Counted from the first letter of the stretch, positions 25,478 through 34,320 are shown. The stretch is DNA of 64,000 nucleotides from JAHBXE01 sp044222195 (GCA_044222195.1 JBGANS010000011.1:124001-188000), one strand, 5' to 3'. Program-made: numbers and translations. The notes: generated by a model not told the origin, from the letters alone.

Positions 25478-25861
25478 GTGCCACGTATCGCGGGTATTGA
25501 CGTTCCGGACAAGAAGAAGATCCTCTTCGCTCTCCAGTACATCCACGGGATCGGCGCCAAGTTCGCGGCCGACATCCTCAAGGAAGCGAAGATCAATCCC
25601 GATGCGCGGGCCAACGAGCTCGACGAGAACGCGCTCGCCTCGATCAACGCGCTCATCGACGCCAACTACCTTGTCGAGGGTGCGCTGCGTCGCCAGGTGC
25701 AGCAGAACATTCAACGACTCAAGGACATTCGCTGCTACCGCGGCGAGCGTCACCGGCGCGGCCTCCCGGTTCGGGGCCAGCGGACCAAGAGCAACGCCCG
25801 CACCCGCAAGGGCAAGAAGAAGACGGTGGCCGGCAAGAAGGGCGTGAAGGCAAAGGCCTAG
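25478..25861 (+). CDS. rpsM: 30S ribosomal protein S13
   Basis: The 127-residue S13 bridges the subunits at the head. It has MPRIAGIDVPDKKKI, YIHGIGAKFAADILKEA, IRCYRGERHRRGLPVRGQRT and the basic TRKGKKKTVAGKKG tail. The start is GTG, six bases after the rpmJ stop. Confidence 0.96.
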   Translation: MPRIAGIDVPDKKKILFALQYIHGIGAKFAADILKEAKINPDARANELDENALASINALIDANYLVEGALRRQVQQNIQRLKDIRCYRGERHRRGLPVRGQRTKSNARTRKGKKKTVAGKKGVKAKA

Positions 25862-25930
25862 CGCAGTGACGCAGTGATAGCAAGAACAATCGCGGGTAGG
25901 GCTTAGCCCCGACGATCCGCGGAGGGAAGC

Positions 25931-26305
25931 ATGGCGAAGGTCAAGAAGATTCGGAAAAACGTTGTTCGCGGCATCGTCCACATCAAGGCGACGCAGAACA
26001 ACACGCTCGTCACGGTGACGGACATGAACGGCGAGACGATCGCCTGGGACTCGGCGGGCACGATGGGCTTCAAGGGCGCGCGCAAGAGCACGCCCTTCGC
26101 CGCGACCCGCGCCGGCGAGTCCGCCGGGCAGAAGGCTCGCAAGCTGGGCATGTCGGAAGTTGAAGTTCGGATCCGCGGCGCGGGCTCGGGTCGAGAATCG
26201 GCCGTCAACGGCCTGGTTTCGACCGGTCTGCGCGTCACGGCGATCGAGGATCACACACCCGTACCGCACAACGGCTGCAGGCCGACGAAGCGTCGCCGGG
26301 TGTAA
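25931..26305 (+). CDS. rpsK: 30S ribosomal protein S11
   Basis: The 124-residue S11 lies in the platform next to the E-site mRNA. It shows GIVHIKATQNNTLVTVTD, AWDSAGTMGFKGARKSTPFA and the C-terminal DHTPVPHNGCRPTKRRRV. rpsD (S4), which normally stands between rpsK and rpoA, is absent. Confidence 0.97.
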   Translation: MAKVKKIRKNVVRGIVHIKATQNNTLVTVTDMNGETIAWDSAGTMGFKGARKSTPFAATRAGESAGQKARKLGMSEVEVRIRGAGSGRESAVNGLVSTGLRVTAIEDHTPVPHNGCRPTKRRRV

Positions 26306-26424
26306 AGAGCTTTTTGTCCCGCCCCCGGGCAGAAGGGTGCCGCGTGGTTCAGCAGCACGCGGCCTACCCGTGAACCGGTTGGCGGATCGCGTTCGAGGGC
26401 GACTGCTGAGATTGGAACGTACCT

Positions 26425-27444
26425 ATGCGAGTTCGCTGGCGTGGGCTTGAGTTGCCGTCTCGGGTTGTGACCGACCCGAAGTTCAAGAGCGATACGTTCG
26501 GCCGGTTCTTCATTGAACCCTTCGAGCGGGGCTTTGGCACTACTGTGGGCAACGGCCTGCGGCGCGTGCTGCTCTCGTCCCTTGAGGGCGCGGCCATCAC
26601 CTCCATCAAGATCAAGGGCGCCCAGCACGAGTTCAGCTCGCTGCCGGGCGTGATGGAAGACGTGACGGACATCGTCCTCAACGTCAAGAACCTCGTCGTC
26701 CGGATGGAGGGCGATGAGCCCAAGACGATGAAGCTCGCGGCGATCGGCCCGGGCGAAGTCACCGCCGACCTGATCGAGGCCGACCCGTCGATCACGATCC
26801 TGAACAAGGACCTGGTGCTGGCGACGCTGACCGACAAGCGCGAGTTCGAAATGGAGCTCCGCGTGGCCAAGGGCCGCGGGTATGTTCCCGGCAACGAGCA
26901 GTTCAACAACAAGGATGAGCAGGAGATCGGGCTGATCCCGGTCGATGCGATCCACAGCCCGGTGCAGCGCGTCCGCTACAAGGTCGAGGACACGCGCGTC
27001 GGGCAGCGGACCAACTACGACAAGCTCACGCTCGAGATCTGGACCAACGGGACCGTGACGCCGGAGATGGCGCTGGTCGAGGCGGCCAAGATCTTCCGCA
27101 AGCACCTCAATCCGTTCGTTCAGTACTTCGAGCTCGGCTCGGACCGCGTGACGGACGAGGCGGCGGCCGCGGCGGGAGTGGACGAGGAACTCATCCGCAA
27201 GCTCACGATGCCCATCGGGGAGCTGGAGCTGTCGGTCCGGGCGAGCAACTGCCTGGAGTCGGCGCGGATCGAGACGGTGGCGCAGCTGGTCTCTCAGAAC
27301 GATGCGGACCTGCTCAAGCTCCGGTCGTTTGGTCGGACATCGCTTCGTGAAGTGAAGAGGAAGCTCCAGGACCTGGGGCTGGAACTGGGCATGGACCTGC
27401 CCGAAGGTGTGAGCGGTGCGCCCTCGGCCCCGCCGCAGGTCTGA
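26425..27444 (+). CDS. rpoA: DNA-directed RNA polymerase alpha subunit
   Basis: The 339-residue alpha subunit starts polymerase assembly by dimerising. The N-terminal domain contains the dimer motif ERGFGTTVGNGLRRVLLSSL and AAITSIKIKGAQHEFSSLPG. A flexible linker follows, then the C-terminal domain near residues 255-325 with LELSVRASNCLESARIETV and SFGRTSLREVKRKLQDLGL, which contacts UP elements and activators. Length is standard. Confidence 0.97.
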   Translation: MRVRWRGLELPSRVVTDPKFKSDTFGRFFIEPFERGFGTTVGNGLRRVLLSSLEGAAITSIKIKGAQHEFSSLPGVMEDVTDIVLNVKNLVVRMEGDEPKTMKLAAIGPGEVTADLIEADPSITILNKDLVLATLTDKREFEMELRVAKGRGYVPGNEQFNNKDEQEIGLIPVDAIHSPVQRVRYKVEDTRVGQRTNYDKLTLEIWTNGTVTPEMALVEAAKIFRKHLNPFVQYFELGSDRVTDEAAAAAGVDEELIRKLTMPIGELELSVRASNCLESARIETVAQLVSQNDADLLKLRSFGRTSLREVKRKLQDLGLELGMDLPEGVSGAPSAPPQV

Positions 27445-27487
27445 TCGAGTTCTTTCACCGGGCGGCACGCCGTCCGAGAGGTGGGTT

Positions 27488-28111
27488 ATGCGTCACGGCA
27501 GAGCTGGTTACAGGTTGGGACGGACGACGGCGCACCGGGCGTCCACGCTGCGTCACATCGCGTTCGGGCTCTTCGAGCACGGACAGGTGGTCACCACGAT
27601 CCCCAAGGCCAAGGCGGTTCAGCCGATGGTCGAGAAGATCATCACGCTGGCCAAGAAGGGCACGCTGGCCTCGCGCCGGCTGGTTATCGCCAAGCTGGGC
27701 GGCGACCGGATGGGCTTCGAGTGGCTGTACCTGCCCAAGGACGCCAGCGACGCCGAGAAGGACAAGGTCACCAAGCAGCGTGACCACGCCGCGCAGTTCT
27801 TCGACGTGCCCGAATCATCGGCCGTCGAGCGTAACCGCTACGGCGAAATCCGCACGGCGCCCAAACTTGTCAAGCACATTTTCGAGCACGTGGCGCCGCG
27901 CTTCCGGGACCGTCCGGGTGGCTATACGCGGATCGTCAAGCTCGGCCGCAACCGGCTCGGCGACGGTACCGAACTGTGCGTGATCCAGTTTGTCGGGGCT
28001 GAAGAAGGCCCGGAGATCGGCGGCAAGCCGAGCACCCGTCGTCGTCAGGCCGACCGTCGCACGGCGTTTGCGTCCAAGGTTCGCAAGGACAAGGCCGCCG
28101 CGGGGACCTGA
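27488..28111 (+). CDS. rplQ: 50S ribosomal protein L17, extended
   Basis: L17 lies near the tunnel exit. The start MRHGRAGYRLGRTTAHRAST and the VVTTIPKAKAVQPMVEKIIT segment are diagnostic, and YTRIVKLGRNRLGDG marks the C-terminal part of the core. The protein is 207 residues against about 120 usually, because of a charged insertion over residues 70-125 and a C-terminal tail rich in arginine and alanine. It ends the cluster and is followed by a strong terminator. The frame extends upstream of the chosen ATG, but that part does not match L17. Confidence 0.95.
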   Translation: MRHGRAGYRLGRTTAHRASTLRHIAFGLFEHGQVVTTIPKAKAVQPMVEKIITLAKKGTLASRRLVIAKLGGDRMGFEWLYLPKDASDAEKDKVTKQRDHAAQFFDVPESSAVERNRYGEIRTAPKLVKHIFEHVAPRFRDRPGGYTRIVKLGRNRLGDGTELCVIQFVGAEEGPEIGGKPSTRRRQADRRTAFASKVRKDKAAAGT

Positions 28112-28133
28112 GAATCCGCTCTCTGAATCGATC

Positions 28134-28170
28134 AAGGCCGCGGACATGCATCCGCGGCCTTGTTTGTTGT
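28134..28170 (+). terminator. Intrinsic terminator of the ribosomal cluster
   Basis: AAGGCCGCGGA (28134-28144) pairs perfectly with TCCGCGGCCTT (28151-28161) around a 6-base loop and is followed by a T-rich GTTTGTTG. It lies 23 bases after the rplQ stop. Confidence 0.92.
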
Positions 28171-28261
28171 GGCCCTGCGCGTGAAAGAGCCGGCGTGGCA
28201 TTGACTCCACACCGGCCCCCAAGGAGACGAAGGTCGTCTCCCGCGGCAGAACGCCGCGGTA

Positions 28262-28555
28262 TTAGTCGTTGTGATTCTGATCGCTCTGGTCGTTCGTTCC
28301 GGCCTGACGGTCGAGGAGCTTGCGGAGATACTGGTTCTCGCGCCGCGTGGCTTCCAGGTCGAACACGAGGTACTTGACCGAGAGCCGGAGATAGTCGAGC
28401 GAGTCCTGCAGCTCGCCGATGGTCTTCTTCATCCGGTCGTGCCGGGACTTGGTCTCTTCCGCGAGCTTGAGCAGATCGGTCCGATCATTCTCGGGGACGT
28501 TGTTGATCTGGCTGATGAGTTCTCCGAGCTTGGCCTGGAATTCCTGTTCGTTCAT
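28262..28555 (-). CDS. Small coiled-coil protein of unknown function
   Basis: The 97-residue product is rich in charged residues and leucine, with heptad-like spacing from about residue 20 to 85 (LLKLAEETKSRHDRMKKTI, LEATRRENQYLRKLLDRQ), so a long helical coiled coil is likely. There is no membrane segment or signal. The ATG at 28555 was chosen because AGAGGAAG stands just before it; the frame is open upstream but loses this quality. I do not recognise a family. Confidence 0.7.
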   Translation of the reverse strand: MNEQEFQAKLGELISQINNVPENDRTDLLKLAEETKSRHDRMKKTIGELQDSLDYLRLSVKYLVFDLEATRRENQYLRKLLDRQAGTNDQSDQNHND

Positions 28556-28772
28556 CTCGCTTCCTCTCTCTTGGTTTGCGAACACGCCGCGGCCGGCGAC
28601 CGCGACGCAAGAGAGATGAACAAGGGAGGGGCCCGGGAGCCCGAATCCGCGTGCCAATTGGGCCTGGTCCGGAAAGAACGGCGATCGCGACCGTGCAATG
28701 CGGTTGCGTCGCGTCACTGTCGTCCGCGCGGCGATGCGTCAGCGGTCGGACTGTGTCAGATGTTGCCGGAAG

Positions 28773-29390
28773 TCAACGAAGCCCGTCGGCCCGCCTCAAC
28801 GCCTGCTTGGCGGTGGGGGAGGCGGAGGCGCTGAGTTCTGCGAGCGCCGCGGGGTCAGCCTTCTTGAGTTCCAGGACCAGGCGCTTGAGGTGGGAGTCGA
28901 GCGCGAGGCGGAAGAGATCAAAGAGGCGTTCGAGGTCGTGACGCGTGAAGCGTGAGAGAGGGTCCTTGAGTCCGCTCTGCATGGCGGCCCAGTCGAGCAG
29001 GGAAGATCCCGTTCCTGTGAACCGGTAGAGGTTGAGCGTGGATTCGAGGCGGGCCTTGCGAGTTCGGAAAGGGTCGCTCGCATCCTCGGGAACGCGGGTC
29101 ATCACTTCATCCGTGGAGCCCGCCTCGGCTTTTTGAAGCCAGTCGGAATCATCGTGCCCGTTCTCGGATGGCGGGTGATTGGGTACCTGCGGCATTTCAT
29201 CCGCGGGCCGAAGGTCCGCGAACGCAGTGGCGAGCGTCTTGACGCCCGCTCGGTCGAATCGGATGGTCAGCCGTTGAGCCTTCACGCCGTCCTGCACGAC
29301 TGCCTCTGCCGAACGAACTTCGCCGATGCCCCATTCGGGCCTTCCCGCGTGCATCAGCCGGTCCCCCAGTTTCCATTCTCGCGTCGTCAT
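28773..29390 (-). CDS. DUF3553-domain protein
   Basis: The 205-residue protein begins with a DUF3553-like domain: KLGDRLMHAGRPEWGIGEV and RLTIRFDRAGVKTL fit its pattern over residues 5-65. A middle linker is rich in proline and acidic residues. The C-terminal half is helical (LSRFTRHDLERLFDLFRLAL, HLKRLVLELKKADPAAL). The domain is seen in proteins linked to nucleic-acid metabolism; the role here is unknown. It is divergent from rpoZ. The start was placed at MTTREWKL where the conserved domain begins. Confidence 0.75.
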   Translation of the reverse strand: MTTREWKLGDRLMHAGRPEWGIGEVRSAEAVVQDGVKAQRLTIRFDRAGVKTLATAFADLRPADEMPQVPNHPPSENGHDDSDWLQKAEAGSTDEVMTRVPEDASDPFRTRKARLESTLNLYRFTGTGSSLLDWAAMQSGLKDPLSRFTRHDLERLFDLFRLALDSHLKRLVLELKKADPAALAELSASASPTAKQALRRADGLR

Positions 29391-29640
29391 CGCCGTGTTC
29401 CGGGCCTTGCGGCAGGGGCCAAACTCCAGCCCCCCAACGGGGCCTGGACGAGTCCTGGTGCTCTTCAGCGCCGGCCCCGACGGCTCGGCGGTTGCGGGGT
29501 GGGAAAGTCGCGTGGCCCGGGCGGCCCGGCGGCCGCGAATTCCCCAACCCCCGGCGAGGCCTAGTATATCTGTTCCTACGCAACAGCGGGCCGGACTGTT
29601 GCAGAGATCCCAGGGGCACGCCGGCGGGCAAGGAACGACG

Positions 29641-29889
29641 ATGATCGAAGCGCTCAAAAGCGACACGATTGTGGAACGCGCCGGTGGCCGGTTCAAGCTC
29701 TGTGCGCTCATTCAGCGCCGGCTGGTCCAGCTCATGGAAGGCGCACGGCCGCTCGTCGAGCGGCAGGGACGGTCCGACCTTGAGCTCGTGATCGAAGAGA
29801 TCATGCAGAGCAAGATCGAGTTGGAATACGTGGCTGAGGCGGCGGCGCTGCCCGAGGCCGCGGCGGAGCCGGCGGCGCTTCCGGACTGA
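29641..29889 (+). CDS. rpoZ: DNA-directed RNA polymerase omega subunit
   Basis: The 82-residue protein resembles omega: an N-terminal segment GGRFKLCALIQRRLVQLMEG and the helix DLELVIEEIMQSKIELEYV. Omega stabilises beta-prime during assembly. The call is supported by position, since rpoZ directly before the coaBC gene is a common arrangement and coaC starts seven bases later. The ATG at 29641 follows an AAGGAACG site. The similarity is weak in places, so the symbol is likely rather than certain. Confidence 0.8.
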   Translation: MIEALKSDTIVERAGGRFKLCALIQRRLVQLMEGARPLVERQGRSDLELVIEEIMQSKIELEYVAEAAALPEAAAEPAALPD

Positions 29890-29896
29890 GCCGGCC

Positions 29897-30535
29897 ATGC
29901 CCGAGAAGCCGGGTAACCCGAGTTCTTCGAAACCGACGGGAAGTTCGTTCGCGGACGCGGTACGCGGCAAGCGGGTCATCGTCTGCGTGACCGGCGGGAT
30001 CGCGGCGTACAAGACGGCGATGCTGGTGAGCCGCCTGGCGCAGGCCGGGGCGGAAGTCACCGTTGCCATGACCGACGCCGCGACGAAGTTCGTCACACCG
30101 CTGACATTTCAGGCGCTCTCGGCGCGGCCGGTGTACACGAGTTCGTGGGAGCACATCGAGTCGAAGGACCCGCAGCACATCAGCCTGGCGGACTCGGCGG
30201 ACGCGGTGGTGGTGGCCCCGTGCACGATGGACTGCATGGCCAAGCTGGCGACGGGTCGGACCGACGATGTGGTGTGCCTGATTCTGAGCGCCGTGGATCG
30301 GGCGAAGACGCCGGTGCTGCTGGCACCGTCGATGAACAACGTGATGTGGGCCCAGCCGAGCACACGCCGGAACCTGAGCACGCTCGTGGCGGATGGATTT
30401 ACGATCGTCGGCCCCGGCGAGGGGTGGCAGGCGTGCCGGCACGTCGGGACGGGCCGGATGAGCGAGCCGGAAGCGATTCTGGACGCTCTGGCGGCGGCAC
30501 TCGTCGGCCGGCCGGGTGCGCCCCGGAAGGGTTGA
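29897..30535 (+). CDS. coaC: Phosphopantothenoylcysteine decarboxylase (CoaC domain only)
   Basis: The 212-residue flavoprotein removes CO2 from phosphopantothenoylcysteine in coenzyme A synthesis. It has the FMN-binding pattern VTGGIAAYKTAMLVSRLAQAG, the substrate motif PSMNNVMW and ACRHVGTGRMSEP. Most bacteria fuse this domain to the CoaB synthetase in a protein of about 400 residues. Here the frame stops after the CoaC part, and no CoaB domain follows within the window. Confidence 0.9.
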   Translation: MPEKPGNPSSSKPTGSSFADAVRGKRVIVCVTGGIAAYKTAMLVSRLAQAGAEVTVAMTDAATKFVTPLTFQALSARPVYTSSWEHIESKDPQHISLADSADAVVVAPCTMDCMAKLATGRTDDVVCLILSAVDRAKTPVLLAPSMNNVMWAQPSTRRNLSTLVADGFTIVGPGEGWQACRHVGTGRMSEPEAILDALAAALVGRPGAPRKG

Positions 30536-30582
30536 CGCAGGTCTTTCATCTGGCGTGATTGGTCGCATACACTGTGCACCAC

Positions 30583-30654
30583 GCGGGTGTAGCTCAGTGG
30601 TAGAGCGTCAGCCTTCCAAGCTGAATGTCGAGGGTTCAAATCCCTTCGCCCGCT
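30583..30654 (+). tRNA. tRNA-Gly (anticodon TCC)
   Basis: The 72-base sequence folds as a cloverleaf. The acceptor stem GCGGGTG pairs with CGCCCGC, the D stem is GCTC/GAGC, and the anticodon stem TCAGC/GCTGA encloses the loop CTTCCAA (anticodon TCC, reading GGA and GGG). The T arm is GAGGG-TTCAAAT-CCCTT. The discriminator base is T and CCA is not encoded. It stands alone between coaC and the porin-like gene. Confidence 0.96.
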
Positions 30655-30756
30655 TTCTCGCAAGTTCGGCGTCGTCACCTGGGATGGCTATCGGTTGCGG
30701 GGCGCCCGGCTTCAGGCGGGCAATGGTGTCCATAACAATGGGCCGTTCAAACTCGC

Positions 30757-31722
30757 TCAGAAGCTGAGTTGGAGTCCAACCGTTCCGATCAACTGTGTCT
30801 CCCGGTCGTTGTGGTATTCGGCCGTGTGATCACCGAGGAAGAGAGCAGAGACGCCCGCAGTGAGGATCCACGCGCCGTAGCGTTCGCCGAAGGGGAGTGG
30901 GACCGAAGCTTTCGCGCCGACCTGGGCGAAGCCGAAGGTGTCGTCCTCGCCCGCGGCGTTCTGGTAATAGTCGTGCAGGCTTAGTCCGACCGCCACAGGG
31001 AAGGTGATCGTGACGGGCGTCTTGCAGGTCTCGAACGAGAACCCCGGGCCAATGCCGAGTTCCAGGTACGTTCCACGATCGGAGTTGGCGCCGTCGGAGG
31101 AATCGGCGCTGGTTTCAAGGGCAAGTGTCGCGTACGGGTGAAGCGCGAACTTGCCGAGCGGTTTGCTGTCGTCAAACGCGAGCGTGAAGTCGAGCTCCTG
31201 GACGGTTTCATAGGCGCCGCTGGGGCTCGTGTAGAGGGCATACTGCGTCGAGAGGCTCCACTCACCCAAGGTGATCGCGATTCCGCCGAGGAGGTCGGAT
31301 TCGTACCAATAGTCGGTGAAGTCATCGTTTGTCTGGGATGCGGTCCTGGCGCTGTGAAAGCTGTTCCACGTGCCGAGAAAACCGTCGAGCTTCAGGTCAT
31401 CCTGGTTGTACAGGTTGATTGTGAGCTTCGCGGCCGGCTGGAGAATGAGACCTCCGTCCTCCTGGATAATGCCGTGGTAGTAATAGGCCGTCGTGTAGTC
31501 GAGGTTGAGCTGAACGCTGAAAGGACTCTTGGCTGCCTGATCGGCGGCGGGTGCTGGCTGCACGGCCGGCGCAACCGCTTGTTCCGAAGCCTTCGTCGCG
31601 GTCGGTGCGCTGGATTCCTGGGCACGGGCCACGCCGGCCATCATGATCGGTGCGAGCGCGAGTGCCGCGGCAAGCTTTCGTGTGAGAAACTGACGCGGAG
31701 ATTCGGCGCGGGCTGCCGTCAT
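30757..31722 (-). CDS. Outer-membrane beta-barrel, TorF-like putative porin
   Basis: The 321-residue protein begins with a signal peptide (KLAAALALAPIMMAGVARA, cleavage before QES). An alanine/proline-rich linker follows, then alternating hydrophobic strands typical of a small beta-barrel ending in phenylalanine (GTVGLQLSF). The first strand SVQLNLDYTTAYYYHGIIQE resembles the TorF/Gcw_chp porin family. The frame stays open upstream. A GTG at 31863 with an excellent GGAGGTG site would add 47 residues containing a second hydrophobic segment (SVVAFFLVAAGLLAELSLL), so the start is uncertain. It is divergent from the kdp operon. Confidence 0.72.
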   Translation of the reverse strand: MTAARAESPRQFLTRKLAAALALAPIMMAGVARAQESSAPTATKASEQAVAPAVQPAPAADQAAKSPFSVQLNLDYTTAYYYHGIIQEDGGLILQPAAKLTINLYNQDDLKLDGFLGTWNSFHSARTASQTNDDFTDYWYESDLLGGIAITLGEWSLSTQYALYTSPSGAYETVQELDFTLAFDDSKPLGKFALHPYATLALETSADSSDGANSDRGTYLELGIGPGFSFETCKTPVTITFPVAVGLSLHDYYQNAAGEDDTFGFAQVGAKASVPLPFGERYGAWILTAGVSALFLGDHTAEYHNDRETQLIGTVGLQLSF

Positions 31723-32220
31723 TCGGTTCTGGCGACCTGAGCGAGGCTCTGCGCGCCGGCCCTCTCTCCCGTCACTGATGAACATGCGAAGCAGACTCAG
31801 TTCCGCGAGCAGACCCGCGGCAACCAGGAAGAAAGCGACGACGCTCGTCCAAGGCTCGTGCACAGTGCACCTCCGATCGCCCGATTGGACCAGTCTCACA
31901 GTCCCATCGAGGCGTGAGAGAGTGTCTCCAGCCTCGGACGCTTTGTCGCTCAAGGACACATCAAGACTCCGTGCGAATCCATAAGCAGGGAGCAAAGTCT
32001 TCGGCGCGACCGTCTGAACATTCAGCGCATCCATCCTGAGTCAGCGTTCGTCGGCAGAAGGTCGGGGCGACTTCCTTGAACGTATGCATGTAGTCATCGC
32101 TGAACTCTCGCGGCGCCGCGCCCTTTATGCCGCCCTTATGCCTTACCCAGCACAATTGATGCCGCGCTTATCGCCGACAGGTTCCGGCCCGGGATACTGG
32201 CTCGGTACGGAGACAGAAGC
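31723..32220. other. Divergent region between the porin-like gene and kdp
   Basis: This 498-base stretch carries the 5' side of the minus-strand frame, including the strong GGAGGTG-GTG site near 31863. It also includes the presumed kdp promoter. Two adjacent TTATGCC units (near 32124-32142) and a TTGATG near 32156 could be parts of a kdp control region, but no clear KdpE site can be assigned. Confidence 0.4.
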
Positions 32221-32331
32221 ATGGACGACCTGTTGTACATCGCGGTGTTTGTGATCTGCGGCGGGGCTACCGGCGGGCTTCTCGCGCTCTGCGAGCGGCT
32301 CATGCCGCGAGGGTCGGGAGACAGGTCATGA
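32221..32331 (+). CDS. 36-residue membrane peptide preceding kdpF
   Basis: The short frame encodes MDDLLYIAVFVICGGATGG followed by LLALCERLMPRGSGDRS: one hydrophobic helix of about 20 residues and a short basic tail. GGAGA lies eight bases before the ATG. Its stop overlaps the kdpF start (ATGA), so it appears to be the first gene of the kdp operon. Small one-helix proteins are known before kdpF in some bacteria. It may be a regulatory or accessory subunit of the pump; this is inference. Confidence 0.65.
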   Translation: MDDLLYIAVFVICGGATGGLLALCERLMPRGSGDRS

Positions 32332-32420
32332 CCTGGATTTACCTCATCGGAGCGGCTGTGGCGCTGGCATTGCTGATCTATCTCGTCTGCGCCCTTTTGA
32401 AGCCGGAGTGGTTCCAATGA
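32328..32420 (+). CDS. kdpF: Potassium-transporting ATPase small subunit KdpF
   Basis: The 30-residue peptide MTWIYLIGAAVALALLIYLV plus CALLKPEWFQ has the single helix and the C-terminal L-x-x-P-E-x-F pattern of KdpF, which stabilises the KdpABC complex. It overlaps the previous small gene by four bases and kdpA by four bases. Confidence 0.85.
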   Translation: MTWIYLIGAAVALALLIYLVCALLKPEWFQ

Positions 32421-34240
32421 CAATGCTGACCGGGAATGCCCTCCTGCAGGTCGCGCTGTTTCTTGCGGCGCTCCTCGTGCTCGTCAAGCCGCTCGGTTGG
32501 TTCATGGCGAGTGTCTTTCAGGGCAAGTCGTGCGGCCTCGACCGGGCGCTGGGCCCTCTCGAGCGGCTCATCTATCGCGTTTCGGGCATCCGCGCCGACC
32601 AGGAAATGAGCTGGAAGCGATACACCGTCGCACTGCTGCTGTTCAATGCGATGGGCTTCGTCGCCGTGTACGCCCTCCAGAGGTTCCAGGCGTCCCTTCC
32701 GCTCAACCCGCAGGGGCTGGGCGCTGTTCCGCCCGACTCTTCGTTTAACACTGCCGTGTCGTTCGCCACCAACACCAACTGGCAGGGCTACGGCGGCGAG
32801 GTGACGATGTCGTACCTCACGCAGATGCTGGGCCTGACGGTCCAGAACTTCGTGTCCGCGGCGACAGGCATGGCGGTGCTGGTAGCGCTCATTCGGGGAC
32901 TGGCGCGCCGATCGGCCGCGACGATCGGCAGCTTCTGGGTGGACCTGACGCGCGCCACGCTCTACATCCTGCTGCCTTTGTCGACCGTTCTCGCGATGGT
33001 GCTGGTCTCTCAGGGTGTTGTGCAGACGTTCAAACCGTATCAGACAGTGACCCTGACGCAGCCCCTGGGCTATGACGACCCGGTGAAGGACGATGCCGGC
33101 AACGTGGTCAATGGTCCCGACGGCAAGCCGCAGACCAAGCACGTCGATGTCACAGAGCAGACGCTCCCGCTCGGCCCCGCGGCGTCTCAGATTGCTATCA
33201 AACAACTCGGAACCAACGGCGGCGGTTTCTTCAACGTCAACTCGGCGCATCCCTTTGAGAACCCGACATCGCTGGCGAACTTCCTTGAAATGCTCGCGAT
33301 TCTGATCATCGGCGCAGCCCTGTGCTGGACGTTCGGGGAGATGGTCGGGGATCGACGACAAGGGTGGGCGGTCCTCGCGGCGATGACGGTGATATTCGTC
33401 GTTCTCCTGGCGGTATGCGCCGGCGCGGAACAATCGGGAAACCCAAAGCTGGCCCCCCTCGGTGTCGACCAGGCCGCGTCAGCCTTTCAGCCGGGCGGGT
33501 CCATGGAAGGAAAGGAGGCCCGCTTTGGCATCGCCAACTCGGCGCTGTGGGCGACGGCGACCACGGCCGCATCCAACGGAAGCGTCAACTCGATGCACGA
33601 CTCGTTTACGCCGCTCGGCGGTCTGGTCCCCATGTCGCTGATGCAACTCGGCGAGGTGGTCTACGGCGGGGTCGGCTCGGGGCTGTACGGCATGCTCATG
33701 TTCGTCATCGTTGCCGTGTTCATCGCCGGGTTGATGGTTGGCCGCACGCCCGAGTACCTGGGCAAGAAGATCGAGCCGTACGAGATGAAGATGGCCGCGA
33801 TCGCCGTGCTGGTGCCCAACGCGCTCGTGCTCATCGGCGCCGGCGCGGCGGTCCTGTGGCCGAGCAACGGCGCGAATGTTTCCAACCCCGGCGCTCACGG
33901 CTTCAGCGAGGTGCTGTACGCCTTCTCGTCGGCGTCGAACAACAACGGCTCGGCGTTCGGAGGTTACGGGGCGACCAACCCGTTCAACAACGTGACGCTC
34001 GGAGTGGCGATGTTCGTCTCGCGATACTGGATCATCGTCGTGGTGCTTGCCATGGCCGGGTCGCTGGCGGCGAAGAAGTCGGTCCCCGTGAGCGCCGGCA
34101 CGTTGCCGACGCACACAGCGACGTTTGTCGGCTGGCTGATTGCCGTCGTGGTGATCGTTGGAGCGTTGACGTACGTCCCGGCGCTGGCGCTGGGACCGAT
34201 CATTGAACACCTGCAGATGATGTTGTCCTCCGGAAGTTGA
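32417..34240 (+). CDS. kdpA: Potassium-transporting ATPase, channel-like subunit A
   Basis: The 607-residue membrane protein binds and translocates K+. It has the four selectivity-filter-like repeats, visible in SFATNTNWQGYGGE, KQLGTNGGGFFNVNSAHPFENPT and ASNNNGSAFGGY. About ten transmembrane helices are present. The ATG at 32417 overlaps the kdpF stop; a GTG three codons earlier is possible. Confidence 0.95.
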   Translation: MTMLTGNALLQVALFLAALLVLVKPLGWFMASVFQGKSCGLDRALGPLERLIYRVSGIRADQEMSWKRYTVALLLFNAMGFVAVYALQRFQASLPLNPQGLGAVPPDSSFNTAVSFATNTNWQGYGGEVTMSYLTQMLGLTVQNFVSAATGMAVLVALIRGLARRSAATIGSFWVDLTRATLYILLPLSTVLAMVLVSQGVVQTFKPYQTVTLTQPLGYDDPVKDDAGNVVNGPDGKPQTKHVDVTEQTLPLGPAASQIAIKQLGTNGGGFFNVNSAHPFENPTSLANFLEMLAILIIGAALCWTFGEMVGDRRQGWAVLAAMTVIFVVLLAVCAGAEQSGNPKLAPLGVDQAASAFQPGGSMEGKEARFGIANSALWATATTAASNGSVNSMHDSFTPLGGLVPMSLMQLGEVVYGGVGSGLYGMLMFVIVAVFIAGLMVGRTPEYLGKKIEPYEMKMAAIAVLVPNALVLIGAGAAVLWPSNGANVSNPGAHGFSEVLYAFSSASNNNGSAFGGYGATNPFNNVTLGVAMFVSRYWIIVVVLAMAGSLAAKKSVPVSAGTLPTHTATFVGWLIAVVVIVGALTYVPALALGPIIEHLQMMLSSGS

Positions 34241-34320
34241 CCAGCACTCTCCGCGGGTTTCCCGCCGCACTCGGCCGCGCAGACCAAGCACGTGCCACGC
34301 CCTCAATCAGCGAGGAAATC

